Assembly (NCBI RefSeq): GCF_025465275.1 | Contig: NZ_JAODNK010000025.1 | Location: 1-64,000 of the forward strand | Direction: 5' to 3' | Length of the DNA stretch: 64,000 nt | From: Nocardia sp. | Lineage (GTDB): Bacteria; Actinomycetota; Actinomycetes; Mycobacteriales; Mycobacteriaceae | In this document: piece after piece, positions 1-10,318 of the stretch | How positions within the stretch are numbered: the first letter of the stretch is position 1 | Layout of the letters: each line of letters starts with the position of its first letter | Program-made: the position numbers and the translations under genes | The notes under the pieces: model-generated | The model's database searches: none | The model's input: only the letters and a program-made list of their open reading frames with translations | What the model was told of the DNA's origin: nothing

Positions 1-974
1 TGGTCGGCGGCTCGGGCTGCGGCAAATCGACGCTGCTGAACATGATTGCCGGGCTGGAAACGGTGTCCGAAGGACAGATCATGATCGGCGACCGCTGCGT
101 CAATGATGTAGCGCCAAAAGAGCGCGACATCGCCATGGTGTTCCAGTCCTACGCCCTGTATCCGACCATGACGGTGCGCGAGAACATTTCGTTCGGCCTG
201 GGCATCCGCAAGGTACCGAAAGCGGAACAGAAACAGATCGTCGACCGCGTCGCCACCACCCTGCAGATCACCCACCTGCTGGACCGCAAGCCGGCCCTGC
301 TGTCAGGCGGACAACGGCAGCGCGTCGCCATGGGCCGCGCCATCGCACGCGATCCGTCGCTGTTCCTGTTCGACGAACCGCTGTCCAACCTGGACGCCAA
401 GCTGCGGGTGAGCACCCGATCGCAGATCGCGGCGCTGCAAAAGCGGCTCGGGACGACCACGGTATATGTCACCCATGACCAGGTCGAGGCAATGACCATG
501 GGCCATCGGGTAGCGGTGCTCAAGGATGGCAAGTTGCAGCAGATCGCGGCTCCGCGTGAGCTTTACGACGATCCGGTGAATACATTTGTCGCCGGGTTCA
601 TCGGGTCGCCCGGGATGAATTTGCTCACCGCACCGGTGCGGGACGGGGCTGCCGAGTTGAACGATTTGCGGATTCCGGTGCCACACAGTGTGTCCGGCGA
701 TCAGGTTGTGGTGGGGATTCGCCCGGAATCGTGGGAAGTGACTACGGATCCGGAGAATTCGCTGGCCGTCGAAGTGGAGCTGCTCGAGGAGTTGGGGTCG
801 GAATCATTCCTCTACTCGCACGGCGTGGATGACGAATGGTCCAGCCGCACCGGGAGAATCGTCGCTCGGGTGGATCGACGGTTTCAGGTTGCGCTGGGGG
901 ATAGGTTGCGACTTGCACCCAAGCAAGAAGAGGTGTTCTTTTTCGATGCGGTCAGCGAGCTTCGAGTTTGGTAA
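1..974 (+). CDS. ABC transporter ATP-binding protein (sugar/UgpC-MsmX type), 5' truncated by window edge
   Basis: Open from the window start in frame: VGGSGCGKSTLLN (Walker A), LSGGQRQRVAMGRAIARDPSLFLFDEPLSNLDAKLR signature/Walker B, C-terminal OB-like region. Confidence 0.93.
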   Translation, partial: VGGSGCGKSTLLNMIAGLETVSEGQIMIGDRCVNDVAPKERDIAMVFQSYALYPTMTVRENISFGLGIRKVPKAEQKQIVDRVATTLQITHLLDRKPALLSGGQRQRVAMGRAIARDPSLFLFDEPLSNLDAKLRVSTRSQIAALQKRLGTTTVYVTHDQVEAMTMGHRVAVLKDGKLQQIAAPRELYDDPVNTFVAGFIGSPGMNLLTAPVRDGAAELNDLRIPVPHSVSGDQVVVGIRPESWEVTTDPENSLAVEVELLEELGSESFLYSHGVDDEWSSRTGRIVARVDRRFQVALGDRLRLAPKQEEVFFFDAVSELRVW

Positions 975-1063
975 GGAATAGGAACAAATCGAGAATCTGA
1001 ATATTGTTATATCACAACAGTATTCGCCTTTCCGGGTCTGTTCTCCGGCGGTAGAATAGAAGC

Positions 1064-2160
1064 ATGAATCCGGGGGGAGAGACCACAATAGTATCGAGTG
1101 CACACGCACTCGATACGGCGGTGGAGTCCCTTCTGGACGCCTCCCTCCTGCCGTTGCTCGATGACGAATTCATCGCGGTGATGCGGGACGTCGAGACGAG
1201 TATGCGGAAGCTCGAAGCGGTCAAGCACCGCTTCGTCACCGAAACCTGCACCCGCTCTTTGCCCGCCCGCGCCGGATCAGCGTCACCGGTCAAGTTCCTG
1301 GAACAAACCCTGCGGTTGAGCCACGCCGATGCCGCCTCCCGGGTGAACGCCGCCAAGCAATTGAGCCCGCAACCCGCCCCCGGTGGGGAGCTGGACCCGG
1401 AGTTGGCGTATGTCGCGCAAGCCCAACGCGACGGGGACATTTCGGTTGATCACGTACGCCGGATCGCGCAGATCCTCAAGCGCATCCCCTGCGCCGCCGA
1501 CCCGGGCCAGAAAGACCTGGCGCAGGACGTGCTGACCACCTACGCGCGCACCGGGAGCCCGGACAAGATCCTCGACCTCGGGGAAACCATCCTGGCGCAC
1601 ATCGATCCGGACGGCACCCTCACTCAGGACAAAGACCGTGAGCGCATGCGCGGGCTCACCCTCGGACGTAAAAGCGCCGATGGCATGTCCCCGTTGATCG
1701 GGGAATCACCCCACCGCCGCGGGAGGTGCTGGAGCCGTTGTTCGCGAAGTTCGCCCGCCCCGGCATGTGCAACCCCGACGACCCACACAGCCCGAAAGTC
1801 GCCGACCGCACCCTCGATGTGAAGAAACTGCACGCCGCCGCCGAACGCGACACCCGCACGGCCGCGCAACGCAATCATGATGCGCTGCTGGCACTGCGTT
1901 TCGAGATCGACCGCACCAAGCTCGGCTCGCACCGGGGGTTGCCTATCGAGGCGATCATCACCCTGCGCCTCGAGGACGTCGAACGCGGCACCGGCCACTA
2001 CGAGCGGTCGCTCGGGCCGACCACGGAGGTCGCCTACAACGCCCTGCACTTTCGCCTCGGCCCTGCTATGCCCGAGACCGAACGGCTTACCGCGCAGCTC
2101 CGCCCGGAGGGCGCCGACATGTTCAGCCTCTGGGAGACGCTGACGCATGCCGACAATCCC
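1064..2160 (+). pseudogene. DUF222 / 13E12-repeat HNH family protein, frameshifted and lacking the C-terminal HNH
   Basis: ORF 1064..1822 reads a DUF222-like N-terminus to ...GRKSADGMSPLIGE; homologous reading continues in another frame from ~1726 (LEPLFAKFARPGMCNPDDP...); no HNH motif before the opposite-strand gene. Confidence 0.75.
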
Positions 2161-2178
2161 CATTCGGGAAGTACCCCT

Positions 2179-2703
2179 CTAGGGCAGTGGCTGTGCTTGC
2201 TCCAGGATTGCATCCACCGTCTGTTCGACGGTGAGATCCGCACTGTCGAGCCACAATCCGATGCGCGGCGTGGTGGTGCGTAGTCCGGTGTCCAGGTCCG
2301 TGACGGTGAACGGCCCGTACGCCTTCTTGTCCCGGCCGGCTTCTCGCGCGGCGACCGCGTCGGGGCGCGGGGCCAGGACCACCACATACCTTGGGCGCGT
2401 GCGGATCCGGTCGACGAAGTACGGCAGGAAATCGCCCAGCACCACGTCCTGCACGACAGCGGTGAAGCCCTCGGCGGCGTAGGCGTCGGCAGTCTGCGCG
2501 GCCAGCCGGTGGCGCAGGCGCAACTGTTCGAGCGCCTGCTCCGGTGGCTCCGGGCGCATGTCCTCGCGGCCGTTCACCACAAAACGGCGGAAGGCGTCAC
2601 CGCGCACATGCGCTGAGCGGGGCAGTCGCTCCGCCAGCGCCTGTGCGACAGTCGATTTCCCGGCGGCCTGGATGCCGGTGATCAGGTAGACGGCTGCGGT
2701 CAC
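2179..2703 (-). CDS. AAA-type small kinase / phosphotransferase
   Basis: VYLITGIQAAGKSTVAQALAERL P-loop near N-terminus; ATGA overlap with upstream peptidase gene. Confidence 0.8.
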   Translation of the reverse strand: MTAAVYLITGIQAAGKSTVAQALAERLPRSAHVRGDAFRRFVVNGREDMRPEPPEQALEQLRLRHRLAAQTADAYAAEGFTAVVQDVVLGDFLPYFVDRIRTRPRYVVVLAPRPDAVAAREAGRDKKAYGPFTVTDLDTGLRTTTPRIGLWLDSADLTVEQTVDAILEQAQPLP

Positions 2704-4682
2704 CAGATCTTCACGCGCTCTGCGGGATCCAGGTAGAGCTCGTCACCCGGCTTCACGTCGAAGGCCTCGTGGAAGCTGTCGAGGTTGCGGACGACGCCAT
2801 TGCAGCGGAACTCCGGCGGGGAGTGCGGGTCGACGGCCAGGCGGCGGATGGCCTCCTCCTGGCGGGCCTTGGTGCGCCAGACCTGCGCCCAGCCGAAGAA
2901 GACGCGCTGCAAACCGGTGAGACCGTCGAGGGTGGGAGCTTCCTTGTCCTCCAGGGAGATCCGGTACGCCTCCAGGGCAATGGTCAGGCCGCCCAGGTCG
3001 CCGATGTTCTCGCCGATGGTGAACTCGCCGTTGACCTTGTGATCATCGGAGAGGTCCTTGGGGGAGAACTGGTTGTACTGATCGATGAGAGCCTTTGTGC
3101 GCTTACCGAATTCGCTGCGATCGGATTCGGTCCACCAGTCGATCATATTGCCGTCGCCGTCGTACTTCGAACCCTGATCGTCGAAGCCGTGACCGATCTC
3201 GTGGCCGATGACCGCACCGATACCACCGTAATTGGCGGCATCGTCCGCATTCATATCGAAGAACGGGGGCTGCAGAATGGCTGCGGGGAAGACGATTTCG
3301 TTCATGCCGGGGTTGTAGTAGGCATTGACCGTCTGCGGGGTCATGAACCATTCGGCGCGATCCACCGGGCCGCCGAGCTTGTCCAGGTCGCGGTCGTTCT
3401 CCGCGGCGTAACCCTGGCGGTAGTTGCCCACCAGATCGGCCGGGTCGACAACGATCGCCGAGTAGTCGCGCCACTCGTCCGGGTAGCCGATCTTCGGGGT
3501 GAACTTCTCCAGCTTGGTGAGTGCGGCCTGCCGGGTGTCGGCGCCCATCCACTCCAGATCGGAGATATTGCGGCGGTACGCCTCCTGCAGATTCTCCACC
3601 AGTTCGACCATGCGGGCCTTCGCGGCCGGCGGGAAGTGGCGCTCCACATACAGTTTGCCGACGGCCTCGCCCAGCAGTTCCTGCACCAGGGACACGCCGC
3701 GCTTCCAGCGCTCACGGTTCTCCGGGGCGCCGGTGAGGGTGCGGCCGTAGAAGTCGAAGCTCGCTTCGACCAGATCGTCGGTCAGGTAGGAGGCGCGGGC
3801 CTTCACCACCCGCCAGGCCGCCCACGCCTTCCAATCCTCCAGGGACTCCAGCGCCCAGGCCTGCGCGAAGGTGCGCAGGTAGTCCGGCTGGCGCACCACC
3901 AATTCGGCGAAGAGTTCACTACCCGAACGGTCGACGCCCTCGGCGAGGGCGGAAGTCCAGGCGGTCCAGTCGAATTCGGGGTGCTCGGCGGCGAGCGCGT
4001 CGAAAGTGGTGAGGTTGTAGCTCTTTTCGGCGTCGCGGCGGCGCACCACGTCCCAGTGCCCGGCGGCCAGCTTCTTCTCCAGCTCGAAGACGCGCTGCGC
4101 GTCGTAGTCCACACCGGCCAGCTCGAACATGCGGCGGATGTGCGCGACGTACTTGTCGCGGATCTCCGCGTACTCGTCCTTGTGGTAGTACGACTCGTCC
4201 GGCAGGCCGATGCCGGACTGGCTGGTGTGCACCAGGTAGCGGTTCGAATCCTTGTCGTCGGTGTCGACGTAGAAGGCGATCGGGCCACCGACGCCGTGGC
4301 GCTGCAGACGGCCGATGAGGGCGGCGAATTCGCTAGGATCGCTGACCTGGGCGACTGCGGCCAGCTCGTCCGCGATCGGGGTCAGACCGGCGGCCGCGAT
4401 GGCGGCCTCGTCCATATAGCTGTTGTACAGGTCGCCGACCTTGCGGCCCTCGCTGCCGGGCGCGGCATCGGAGGCAGCCGCCTCCTGGATGATCTGCTGC
4501 ACGTCCAGCTCCGCCTGGTCGTAGAGCTTGCGGAACGCACCGTCCACGGCCCTGTCCGACGGTATGTCGTATTTATCCAGCCATTCGCCATTGACGTGCG
4601 CGAACAGGTCGTCCTGCACCCGCACGCCCTCGTTACGGAAGGTCAGGTCGATACCGGAGGAGTTGTTCAGCTGCGAAGTCAC
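2700..4682 (-). CDS. M13 family zinc metallopeptidase (neprilysin/Zmp1-like)
   Basis: HEIGHGFDDQGSKYDGDGN zinc motif, ENIGDLGGL, C-terminal CNGVVRNLDSFHEAFDVKPGD; start taken as GTG (VTSQLNNSSG). Confidence 0.92.
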   Translation of the reverse strand: MTSQLNNSSGIDLTFRNEGVRVQDDLFAHVNGEWLDKYDIPSDRAVDGAFRKLYDQAELDVQQIIQEAAASDAAPGSEGRKVGDLYNSYMDEAAIAAAGLTPIADELAAVAQVSDPSEFAALIGRLQRHGVGGPIAFYVDTDDKDSNRYLVHTSQSGIGLPDESYYHKDEYAEIRDKYVAHIRRMFELAGVDYDAQRVFELEKKLAAGHWDVVRRRDAEKSYNLTTFDALAAEHPEFDWTAWTSALAEGVDRSGSELFAELVVRQPDYLRTFAQAWALESLEDWKAWAAWRVVKARASYLTDDLVEASFDFYGRTLTGAPENRERWKRGVSLVQELLGEAVGKLYVERHFPPAAKARMVELVENLQEAYRRNISDLEWMGADTRQAALTKLEKFTPKIGYPDEWRDYSAIVVDPADLVGNYRQGYAAENDRDLDKLGGPVDRAEWFMTPQTVNAYYNPGMNEIVFPAAILQPPFFDMNADDAANYGGIGAVIGHEIGHGFDDQGSKYDGDGNMIDWWTESDRSEFGKRTKALIDQYNQFSPKDLSDDHKVNGEFTIGENIGDLGGLTIALEAYRISLEDKEAPTLDGLTGLQRVFFGWAQVWRTKARQEEAIRRLAVDPHSPPEFRCNGVVRNLDSFHEAFDVKPGDELYLDPAERVKIW

Positions 4683-4852
4683 GATGCTGAGTTTAATTGC
4701 CTCCGCTTCGCTCCGGCGGGTTCGCGGCCCTGTCACCCGGTTCTTCCCTCCTCCGCTCCTCCGCTTCGCTCCCCCGCTCCAAGGCACAGGCCTATGGAGC
4801 CGCAGTCCAGAACCGGGCGGGCCACGAACTTGGGGCGGGGGGTTACCCGGAT

Positions 4853-5257
4853 TCACGCATTCAGCGCGATCCGGTCGAACTCGCCGTCGCGGACGCCGGC
4901 TACGAAGGCGGCCCATTCTCCAGGGGTGTAGACGAGGGAGATTTCACCGTGACGGAGGATGGCGCCGCCGTCGAGGGACGGGTGCGCGGTGAGGGGGGAG
5001 GGGTCGGTGGGATGGGACTGCACGGTGGCGAGGAAGGACATCCAGTCGGCGGCGGTGACGGTGATCACGGGCTCGGGTCGGCCGCAATGCGCCGGGTTTC
5101 GCCGGAACTTGCTGTCGCGGATGAGCACCGCATCACCATCGAAACGGACCTCTACACACTGATTTCCATTATTGGTTCGGGTAGAGGTGAACCAGTCGGT
5201 CGAATCCGGCCGAAACTGCGCGGTATTTAACATGGGCTGCATTTTACCGTCTCGCAT
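4853..5257 (-). CDS. DUF397 domain-containing protein (two DUF397-like repeats)
   Basis: CVEVRF..AVLIRDSK and GEISLVYTPGEWAAFVAGVRDGEFD motifs; adjacent to XRE/DUF5753 gene as usual in actinomycetes. Confidence 0.85.
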   Translation of the reverse strand: MRDGKMQPMLNTAQFRPDSTDWFTSTRTNNGNQCVEVRFDGDAVLIRDSKFRRNPAHCGRPEPVITVTAADWMSFLATVQSHPTDPSPLTAHPSLDGGAILRHGEISLVYTPGEWAAFVAGVRDGEFDRIALNA

Positions 5258-5264
5258 GTGTCTC

Positions 5265-6116
5265 CTACCCTTGCGAATAACTCTTGATCATGTCCAAAGA
5301 TTCTGCACGACTGAGAGATTGGTCGAGTGCACGCACAAATGCGAAACCCAGATCGCGAATCTGATCCGGATCCTCCACCGGCCCACCGAAAACCGCACTC
5401 TCGGCCCAGCCGAAGGTGGGCAGCGATTCCGAAGTGAAATCCAGCAGATGGAAACTGGCGCCGCCGAGCATGGCGCCCCGCGGGGCGGCGAACGGAATCA
5501 CCCGCACCGTCAGCGAATCCAGGTCGTCGAGCAGCATGGCCAGGTGCTCGAGTTGCCCGCGCAGGACTTTCGGGCCGCCGATCTGCTGCAGCAGGGAGGC
5601 CTCGCCGATGACGGCGGTGAGCTCCAGGCGATCGGCGTCGCGCAGCCGCTCCTGCCGTCGCATGCGCACGGCCACAAGCTGTTCCACCTGCACGGGACGG
5701 ATCATGACATCGGCGCTGATGAGCGCCCGGGTGTACTCCTCGATCTGCAGCAGGCCGGGGACCACGAGACTGTCGTAACTGCGGATGCTGTCGGCACCGA
5801 ATTCCATACCGTAGTAGCGCTGCAACTCGGGGCCGATGAGCGCGGAAGCCTTTGCCCACCAGCCGCGTTCCTTGCTGGCGGCCAGCAGTTCGAGCAACTC
5901 CGCGTGCTCTTCGCCGTCCACCTCGAGCAGTGCCAGCACCGGTTCGATGGTGCTGGCGGTGAGGACCCTGCGGCCCTTTTCCACATGCGACCAATTGGCC
6001 GGCGTGAAGCCGACCCGCTTGGCGAAGGTCGCCGAATCGAAGCCGCGCTGCTCACGCAGCTCCCGTAGGCGGAGAACCAGCTCCCACCGAGCGACGGTGG
6101 GCGAGACGGGTGCCAT
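5265..6116 (-). CDS. XRE family helix-turn-helix regulator with DUF5753-like domain
   Basis: LRELREQRGFDSATFAKRVGFTPANWSHVEKGRR HTH; long C-terminal domain RYYGMEFGADSIRSYDSLVVPGLLQ. Confidence 0.88.
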   Translation of the reverse strand: MAPVSPTVARWELVLRLRELREQRGFDSATFAKRVGFTPANWSHVEKGRRVLTASTIEPVLALLEVDGEEHAELLELLAASKERGWWAKASALIGPELQRYYGMEFGADSIRSYDSLVVPGLLQIEEYTRALISADVMIRPVQVEQLVAVRMRRQERLRDADRLELTAVIGEASLLQQIGGPKVLRGQLEHLAMLLDDLDSLTVRVIPFAAPRGAMLGGASFHLLDFTSESLPTFGWAESAVFGGPVEDPDQIRDLGFAFVRALDQSLSRAESLDMIKSYSQG

Positions 6117-6205
6117 GCCTGCTGATGCTACGCCTGAAACACACCGGCGTGTGACTATTGTCATACCGATTGCGGGAGAATAGGGTCGGTAGCAGGAGGT
6201 TCGCC

Positions 6206-6679
6206 ATGAGCGCGCTGGACCCGTCCTCGTACACCGCCACCCAGGAGGCGCTGGCCCGTTGCCGGTGCTACCGCAAGGAGCACGGCCTCTACGGGATCGT
6301 CGATTCGGCGCTGGGCCGGATCATGCTCGAAATCGGTTCGGTCGGGGCCGTCACCATGCCTGCCGACTTCGGCGCGCAGGTGCGCGACCACCTGCGGGCC
6401 CGCCACCGCTGCGGGCCTGTCATCGGGCATCCGCGGTCCGGGCGGTGGACCTTTCTGACCGGGCCGACCGACGACTCCTACCTCGATATAGCCCTGTTCT
6501 CGGACCTGTTCCGGGACTGCGCGGCCGTCGCGCTGCCCGGTAGCCACATCGTGCTGCCGTCACCGACGGACGAGCACACCGGCTACCGATCCTGGGTTTG
6601 CCCGCCGGACAGCGACTTTCGGCCGGAGCTCGCGGAAGTCGTCGCCGCTACCCGCGAGTGCCGGCCCGTCCAGCACTGA
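6206..6679 (+). CDS. hypothetical protein divergent from XRE/DUF397 pair
   Basis: ORF with RBS aggaggt ~6 nt upstream of ATG 6206. Confidence 0.7.
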   Translation: MSALDPSSYTATQEALARCRCYRKEHGLYGIVDSALGRIMLEIGSVGAVTMPADFGAQVRDHLRARHRCGPVIGHPRSGRWTFLTGPTDDSYLDIALFSDLFRDCAAVALPGSHIVLPSPTDEHTGYRSWVCPPDSDFRPELAEVVAATRECRPVQH

Positions 6680-6715
6680 GAACGGGCCTGATTCCAGGAC
6701 CGAGCCCCGCCGCGA

Positions 6716-7225
6716 TCAGTTCGTGGGAGCCGGAACGGGTGTCAGCGTGACGCTGTACTTGTCCTCGATCTTCTGATTCCAGTCCTGCTGGCACTGATCG
6801 ATCTTGGACTGGTCGTTCTTCGCATCCCTGACGCAGGTGAGGAAGTCGCTGCCGCCGTTGTCCTTGAAGAAGTTCCAGCCGATCACCCCGACCACAATGG
6901 CGATGATGAGGCCGAGTAGGCCGAGGATGACACCGGTGAGGGCCATTCCACCGCCGCCGCTGGAACCATTGCGCGACTTCACCATGGCGATCACGCCGAG
7001 AATGAGAGCGAACAAGCCGAACCCGATGCCGCCGAGCACTGTCCACGAGCTGAGCAGCGCGAGAATGCCGAGGATCAGCGCGGTGATCGCCAGGCCCTTG
7101 CTCTTCGGGGACTCCTGCCAATACTGCGGGCCACCGGGCGGCGGATAACCGCCGGGCGGCTGGCCGGGGTACTGGCCGTAATTGCCGGGGGGCGGGTTAT
7201 TGCCCGGAGGCGGGTACTGCGACAT
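6716..7225 (-). CDS. DUF4190-like small membrane protein with Pro/Gly-rich N-terminus
   Basis: MSQYPPPGNNPPPG..., two hydrophobic segments with GLAITALILGILAL. Confidence 0.75.
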   Translation of the reverse strand: MSQYPPPGNNPPPGNYGQYPGQPPGGYPPPGGPQYWQESPKSKGLAITALILGILALLSSWTVLGGIGFGLFALILGVIAMVKSRNGSSGGGGMALTGVILGLLGLIIAIVVGVIGWNFFKDNGGSDFLTCVRDAKNDQSKIDQCQQDWNQKIEDKYSVTLTPVPAPTN

Positions 7226-7341
7226 GGGCGGGCCCTTTCGTCGGTGCTGCTCCCGGTATCGCCGACAGGAGAACCGGCAAGGCGCGGGGAGGCGGAGCCG
7301 TAACGTGCCCGGTTCGCCGGAATTTAGTCTGTCAGGAGATG

Positions 7342-8121
7342 CTATTGCCCGCCCAGACGCGCGTGCATCTCCCACACCAAAATTTCCGACGGCAGGCTCG
7401 CGGTCACCCGCTGACCACCGCTGCGTGCCAGCCGCACCGCGTCACCCTCGTACAGGGTGCCGACACCCTCCACCTCGACCTCACCGCGCGCAATGAATAC
7501 GTGCAGGTAAGGGGCTTCCGGCAACCGCACCTCCGGCGCCTCGCCAGGACCGGGCATCCGGGCCACGTGCAGCGCCGAATGACTGCTGCCGATACCGATG
7601 GCCGTCCGATCGCGATAACGCGGCAGGCCCGAGGCCACCGTCACCAGCGAGCCGCCGGACAGCTCGTCGTCGATCTCCAGCTGCTGATAGCCGGGATCCA
7701 GGCCGGGCTCGTCCGGAACCACCCACATCTGAACGAAATGCACCGGCTCGTCATGCTCGGGGCCGGCGCTGAATCGCCACGAATCGTTCTTCTCCGAATG
7801 CAGGATGCCCGCACCCGCACTCATCCGCTGCGCCAGACCGGGATAGATCACCCCGTTGTGCCCGAGCGAATCCTGATGCACCAGGCTGCCGCTCAGTACC
7901 CAGGTGATGATCTCCATATCGCGATGCGGATGCGTTTCGAATCCTTCACCGGGCAGCACGATGTCTTCGTTGTTCACGAGCAATAAGCCGTGATGGGTGT
8001 TGTCGGGATCGTAATGTTCCCCGAACGAGAACGAATGCTTCGAATCCAGCCACGCCACACGCGTTTTCATGCGGTCACCGCCACGATGGACATGGATCTG
8101 TGGTGTCGTGAGCGTGGACAC
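7342..8121 (-). CDS. pirin family protein
   Basis: HPHRDMEIITWVLSGSLVHQDSLGHNGVI...QRMSAGAGILHSE pirin cupin motifs. Confidence 0.9.
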   Translation of the reverse strand: MSTLTTPQIHVHRGGDRMKTRVAWLDSKHSFSFGEHYDPDNTHHGLLLVNNEDIVLPGEGFETHPHRDMEIITWVLSGSLVHQDSLGHNGVIYPGLAQRMSAGAGILHSEKNDSWRFSAGPEHDEPVHFVQMWVVPDEPGLDPGYQQLEIDDELSGGSLVTVASGLPRYRDRTAIGIGSSHSALHVARMPGPGEAPEVRLPEAPYLHVFIARGEVEVEGVGTLYEGDAVRLARSGGQRVTASLPSEILVWEMHARLGGQ

Positions 8122-8347
8122 CGCCGAACTCCTCTCACCGGCGAGCACCGATCGGAATCCAGAGTAGAGGCACATTCCGTGACCCAACCTGAACTCCCGG
8201 TAAATATTCTAACGTGAGAGCAACGCCGCTCTGCACGCCACCGACCAGGCACTTCGCTTATGCGAGATATCGAGCACCCCGCCGACGGGGTTCGATCGGC
8301 GACCGTATCATGATGTGCCGCAGCGAAACCGGAGGGAGACCAGGGGG

Positions 8348-8818
8348 ATGCGACCCGACGTACTCGCGGGCATCGAACGCGAACTCCGACAACAGGCCAA
8401 TGCCGAGGGGATCACCCACTTCGTGGTGGGCGTGGCCGTGTTCCGGAATGGAAAACTACTGGTCGTGCGGCGTGTCGCGGACGATTATCACGGCGGCATG
8501 TACGAACTCCCGGGTGGCGGCGTCGAATCCGGGGAGAGCTTCGCTGAATGCGTCGAACGAGAACTCTTCGAGGAGACAGGCCTGCGTATCCAGCGCATCA
8601 CGGACGTACTCGGCGGATTCGACTACGCCACCCGCACCAAATCCCGAGTACGGAAATACAGCTTCGTAGTCGAGACCGAAGCCGGGGACGTGTTGCTCTC
8701 GCCCGGTGAACACGATCAATTCCAGTGGATCGACGCCGACAGTCTGGACAACCTGCCCATGGCGGACGATATGCGCGCCGCCGTTTTCGCGCTCGTCACC
8801 ACGCACCCCGCCAGGTGA
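8348..8818 (+). CDS. NUDIX hydrolase
   Basis: Nudix box GGGVESGESFAECVERELFEETGL. Confidence 0.9.
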   Translation: MRPDVLAGIERELRQQANAEGITHFVVGVAVFRNGKLLVVRRVADDYHGGMYELPGGGVESGESFAECVERELFEETGLRIQRITDVLGGFDYATRTKSRVRKYSFVVETEAGDVLLSPGEHDQFQWIDADSLDNLPMADDMRAAVFALVTTHPAR

Positions 8819-10242
8819 GCGAACCCGAGACTCGACACGCACAAGACAACACACCGGCGGAGACCCCGCGCCCCGCAGCCACACCCGGCCTTGCCGCCAC
8901 CCCGCGCAAGGGCGTGCGCACCGCGCTGGCGTCCGCACGTGGCGCCCTGCGCGAGAGCCCGGGCGTGCTCCGGCTGAGCGCCGTGCGGCTCAGCGGGCAG
9001 TTCGGCGACGGCATGTTCCAGGCGGCGCTGTCCGGCGCGATTCTGTTCAATCCCGAGCGGGAGACGGATCCGCTGGCTATCGCGGGCGGATTCGCGGCGC
9101 TGCTGCTGCCGTATTCGATCATCGGGCCGTACGCGGGGGCGCTGCTCGACCGCTGGGATCGGCGCACGGTGCTGCTCATCGCCAATGTGCTGCGCGGAGT
9201 GCTCATCGCGCTCGCCGCGATCAGCCTGCTGAGCGGGATGCCGGATACGCCGATCCTGCTGCTCGCGCTGTCCGTGGTCGGGGTGTCGCGATTCGTCGGG
9301 GCGGGCGTGTCGGCATCCCTGCCGCGGGTGCTCGCACAGCAGCGGCTCGTGGCCATGAACTCGATCCTCGCGACGGTCGCCTCCGGCTGCGCCATTCTCG
9401 GAGCGGGAGTGGCCTTCGGGCTCATCACGGTGATCGGGGCGGGGGACTTCGCGTCCGCGGTGGCGGTCGCACTCAGTGCCTGTGGATCGATCGTCGGGGC
9501 GTGTGCCGCGGCCGGATTCCGGCGGCACGCACTCGGGCCCGATCCCGGCGCAGGCAGTGCTGAACCGAGCCGGGAGAGCTCGCTGCGGGCCATTGCGGCG
9601 GGTTTGCGATCCGGGGCCACCGCGGCCTGGCGGTCGCGGGAAGTCACCACGGCCATGATCGGCATCGGCGCGCACCGCATGGTGTTCGGCGCCGACACGC
9701 TGCTGATGGTGCTGGTGCTCAGGCGCGGCGCGGGGACCGGGCATCACATTGCGAAATTCAGTGCGGCCATCACCGCGACCGGGGCCGGCATGCTGGTCGC
9801 AGCTGTGGTTGCGCCGGTGCTCATTCCGCGGCTCGGGCGGGCGCGCACGATCGTGGCGGGGCTGCTCACCGCCATTGTCGTGCAGCTCACGCTGGTCACC
9901 CCCATCACCCTCGCGACCGGGACGGATGAGCGGCGGGCCGAACTGCTGCTGCTGGCGGCGGCGTTCCTGCTCGGACTCGCGGGGCAGACCATCAAACTCA
10001 CCGGCGACGCGGCCATGCAGATCGAGATCGACGATCTGCACCGCGGGCAGGTATTCGCCTTGCAGGACACAATCTTCAATATCACCTATGTGGTGGCATT
10101 GGCGGGCACCGCGCTGTGGATTCCGGCGGACGGCCGGTCACCGGCCGTAGTGATCGCCGCGGCCGGGGTGTACTGCTGTGGGATTGCCGCCATAGCGCTA
10201 ATATCGGCTCGATCACAACCGGCCGACAACCGGTTTCGCTGA
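8815..10242 (+). CDS. MFS transporter
   Basis: Multiple TM helices, PYSIIGPYAGALLDRWDRRTVLL; GTGA overlap with upstream NUDIX gene. Confidence 0.85.
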   Translation: MSEPETRHAQDNTPAETPRPAATPGLAATPRKGVRTALASARGALRESPGVLRLSAVRLSGQFGDGMFQAALSGAILFNPERETDPLAIAGGFAALLLPYSIIGPYAGALLDRWDRRTVLLIANVLRGVLIALAAISLLSGMPDTPILLLALSVVGVSRFVGAGVSASLPRVLAQQRLVAMNSILATVASGCAILGAGVAFGLITVIGAGDFASAVAVALSACGSIVGACAAAGFRRHALGPDPGAGSAEPSRESSLRAIAAGLRSGATAAWRSREVTTAMIGIGAHRMVFGADTLLMVLVLRRGAGTGHHIAKFSAAITATGAGMLVAAVVAPVLIPRLGRARTIVAGLLTAIVVQLTLVTPITLATGTDERRAELLLLAAAFLLGLAGQTIKLTGDAAMQIEIDDLHRGQVFALQDTIFNITYVVALAGTALWIPADGRSPAVVIAAAGVYCCGIAAIALISARSQPADNRFR

Positions 10243-10318
10243 GCTCGGGCCATGGCCCGGCGGGTTACGGTGGGGGCCATTCGATCTCGCCCGGCCCGGA
10301 CGAGGAGACACACACCGC

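Noticed and set aside
2769-4931. 720-aa ORF opposite the M13 peptidase
   Set aside because: Antisense shadow of a clear metallopeptidase gene; high-GC artefact.
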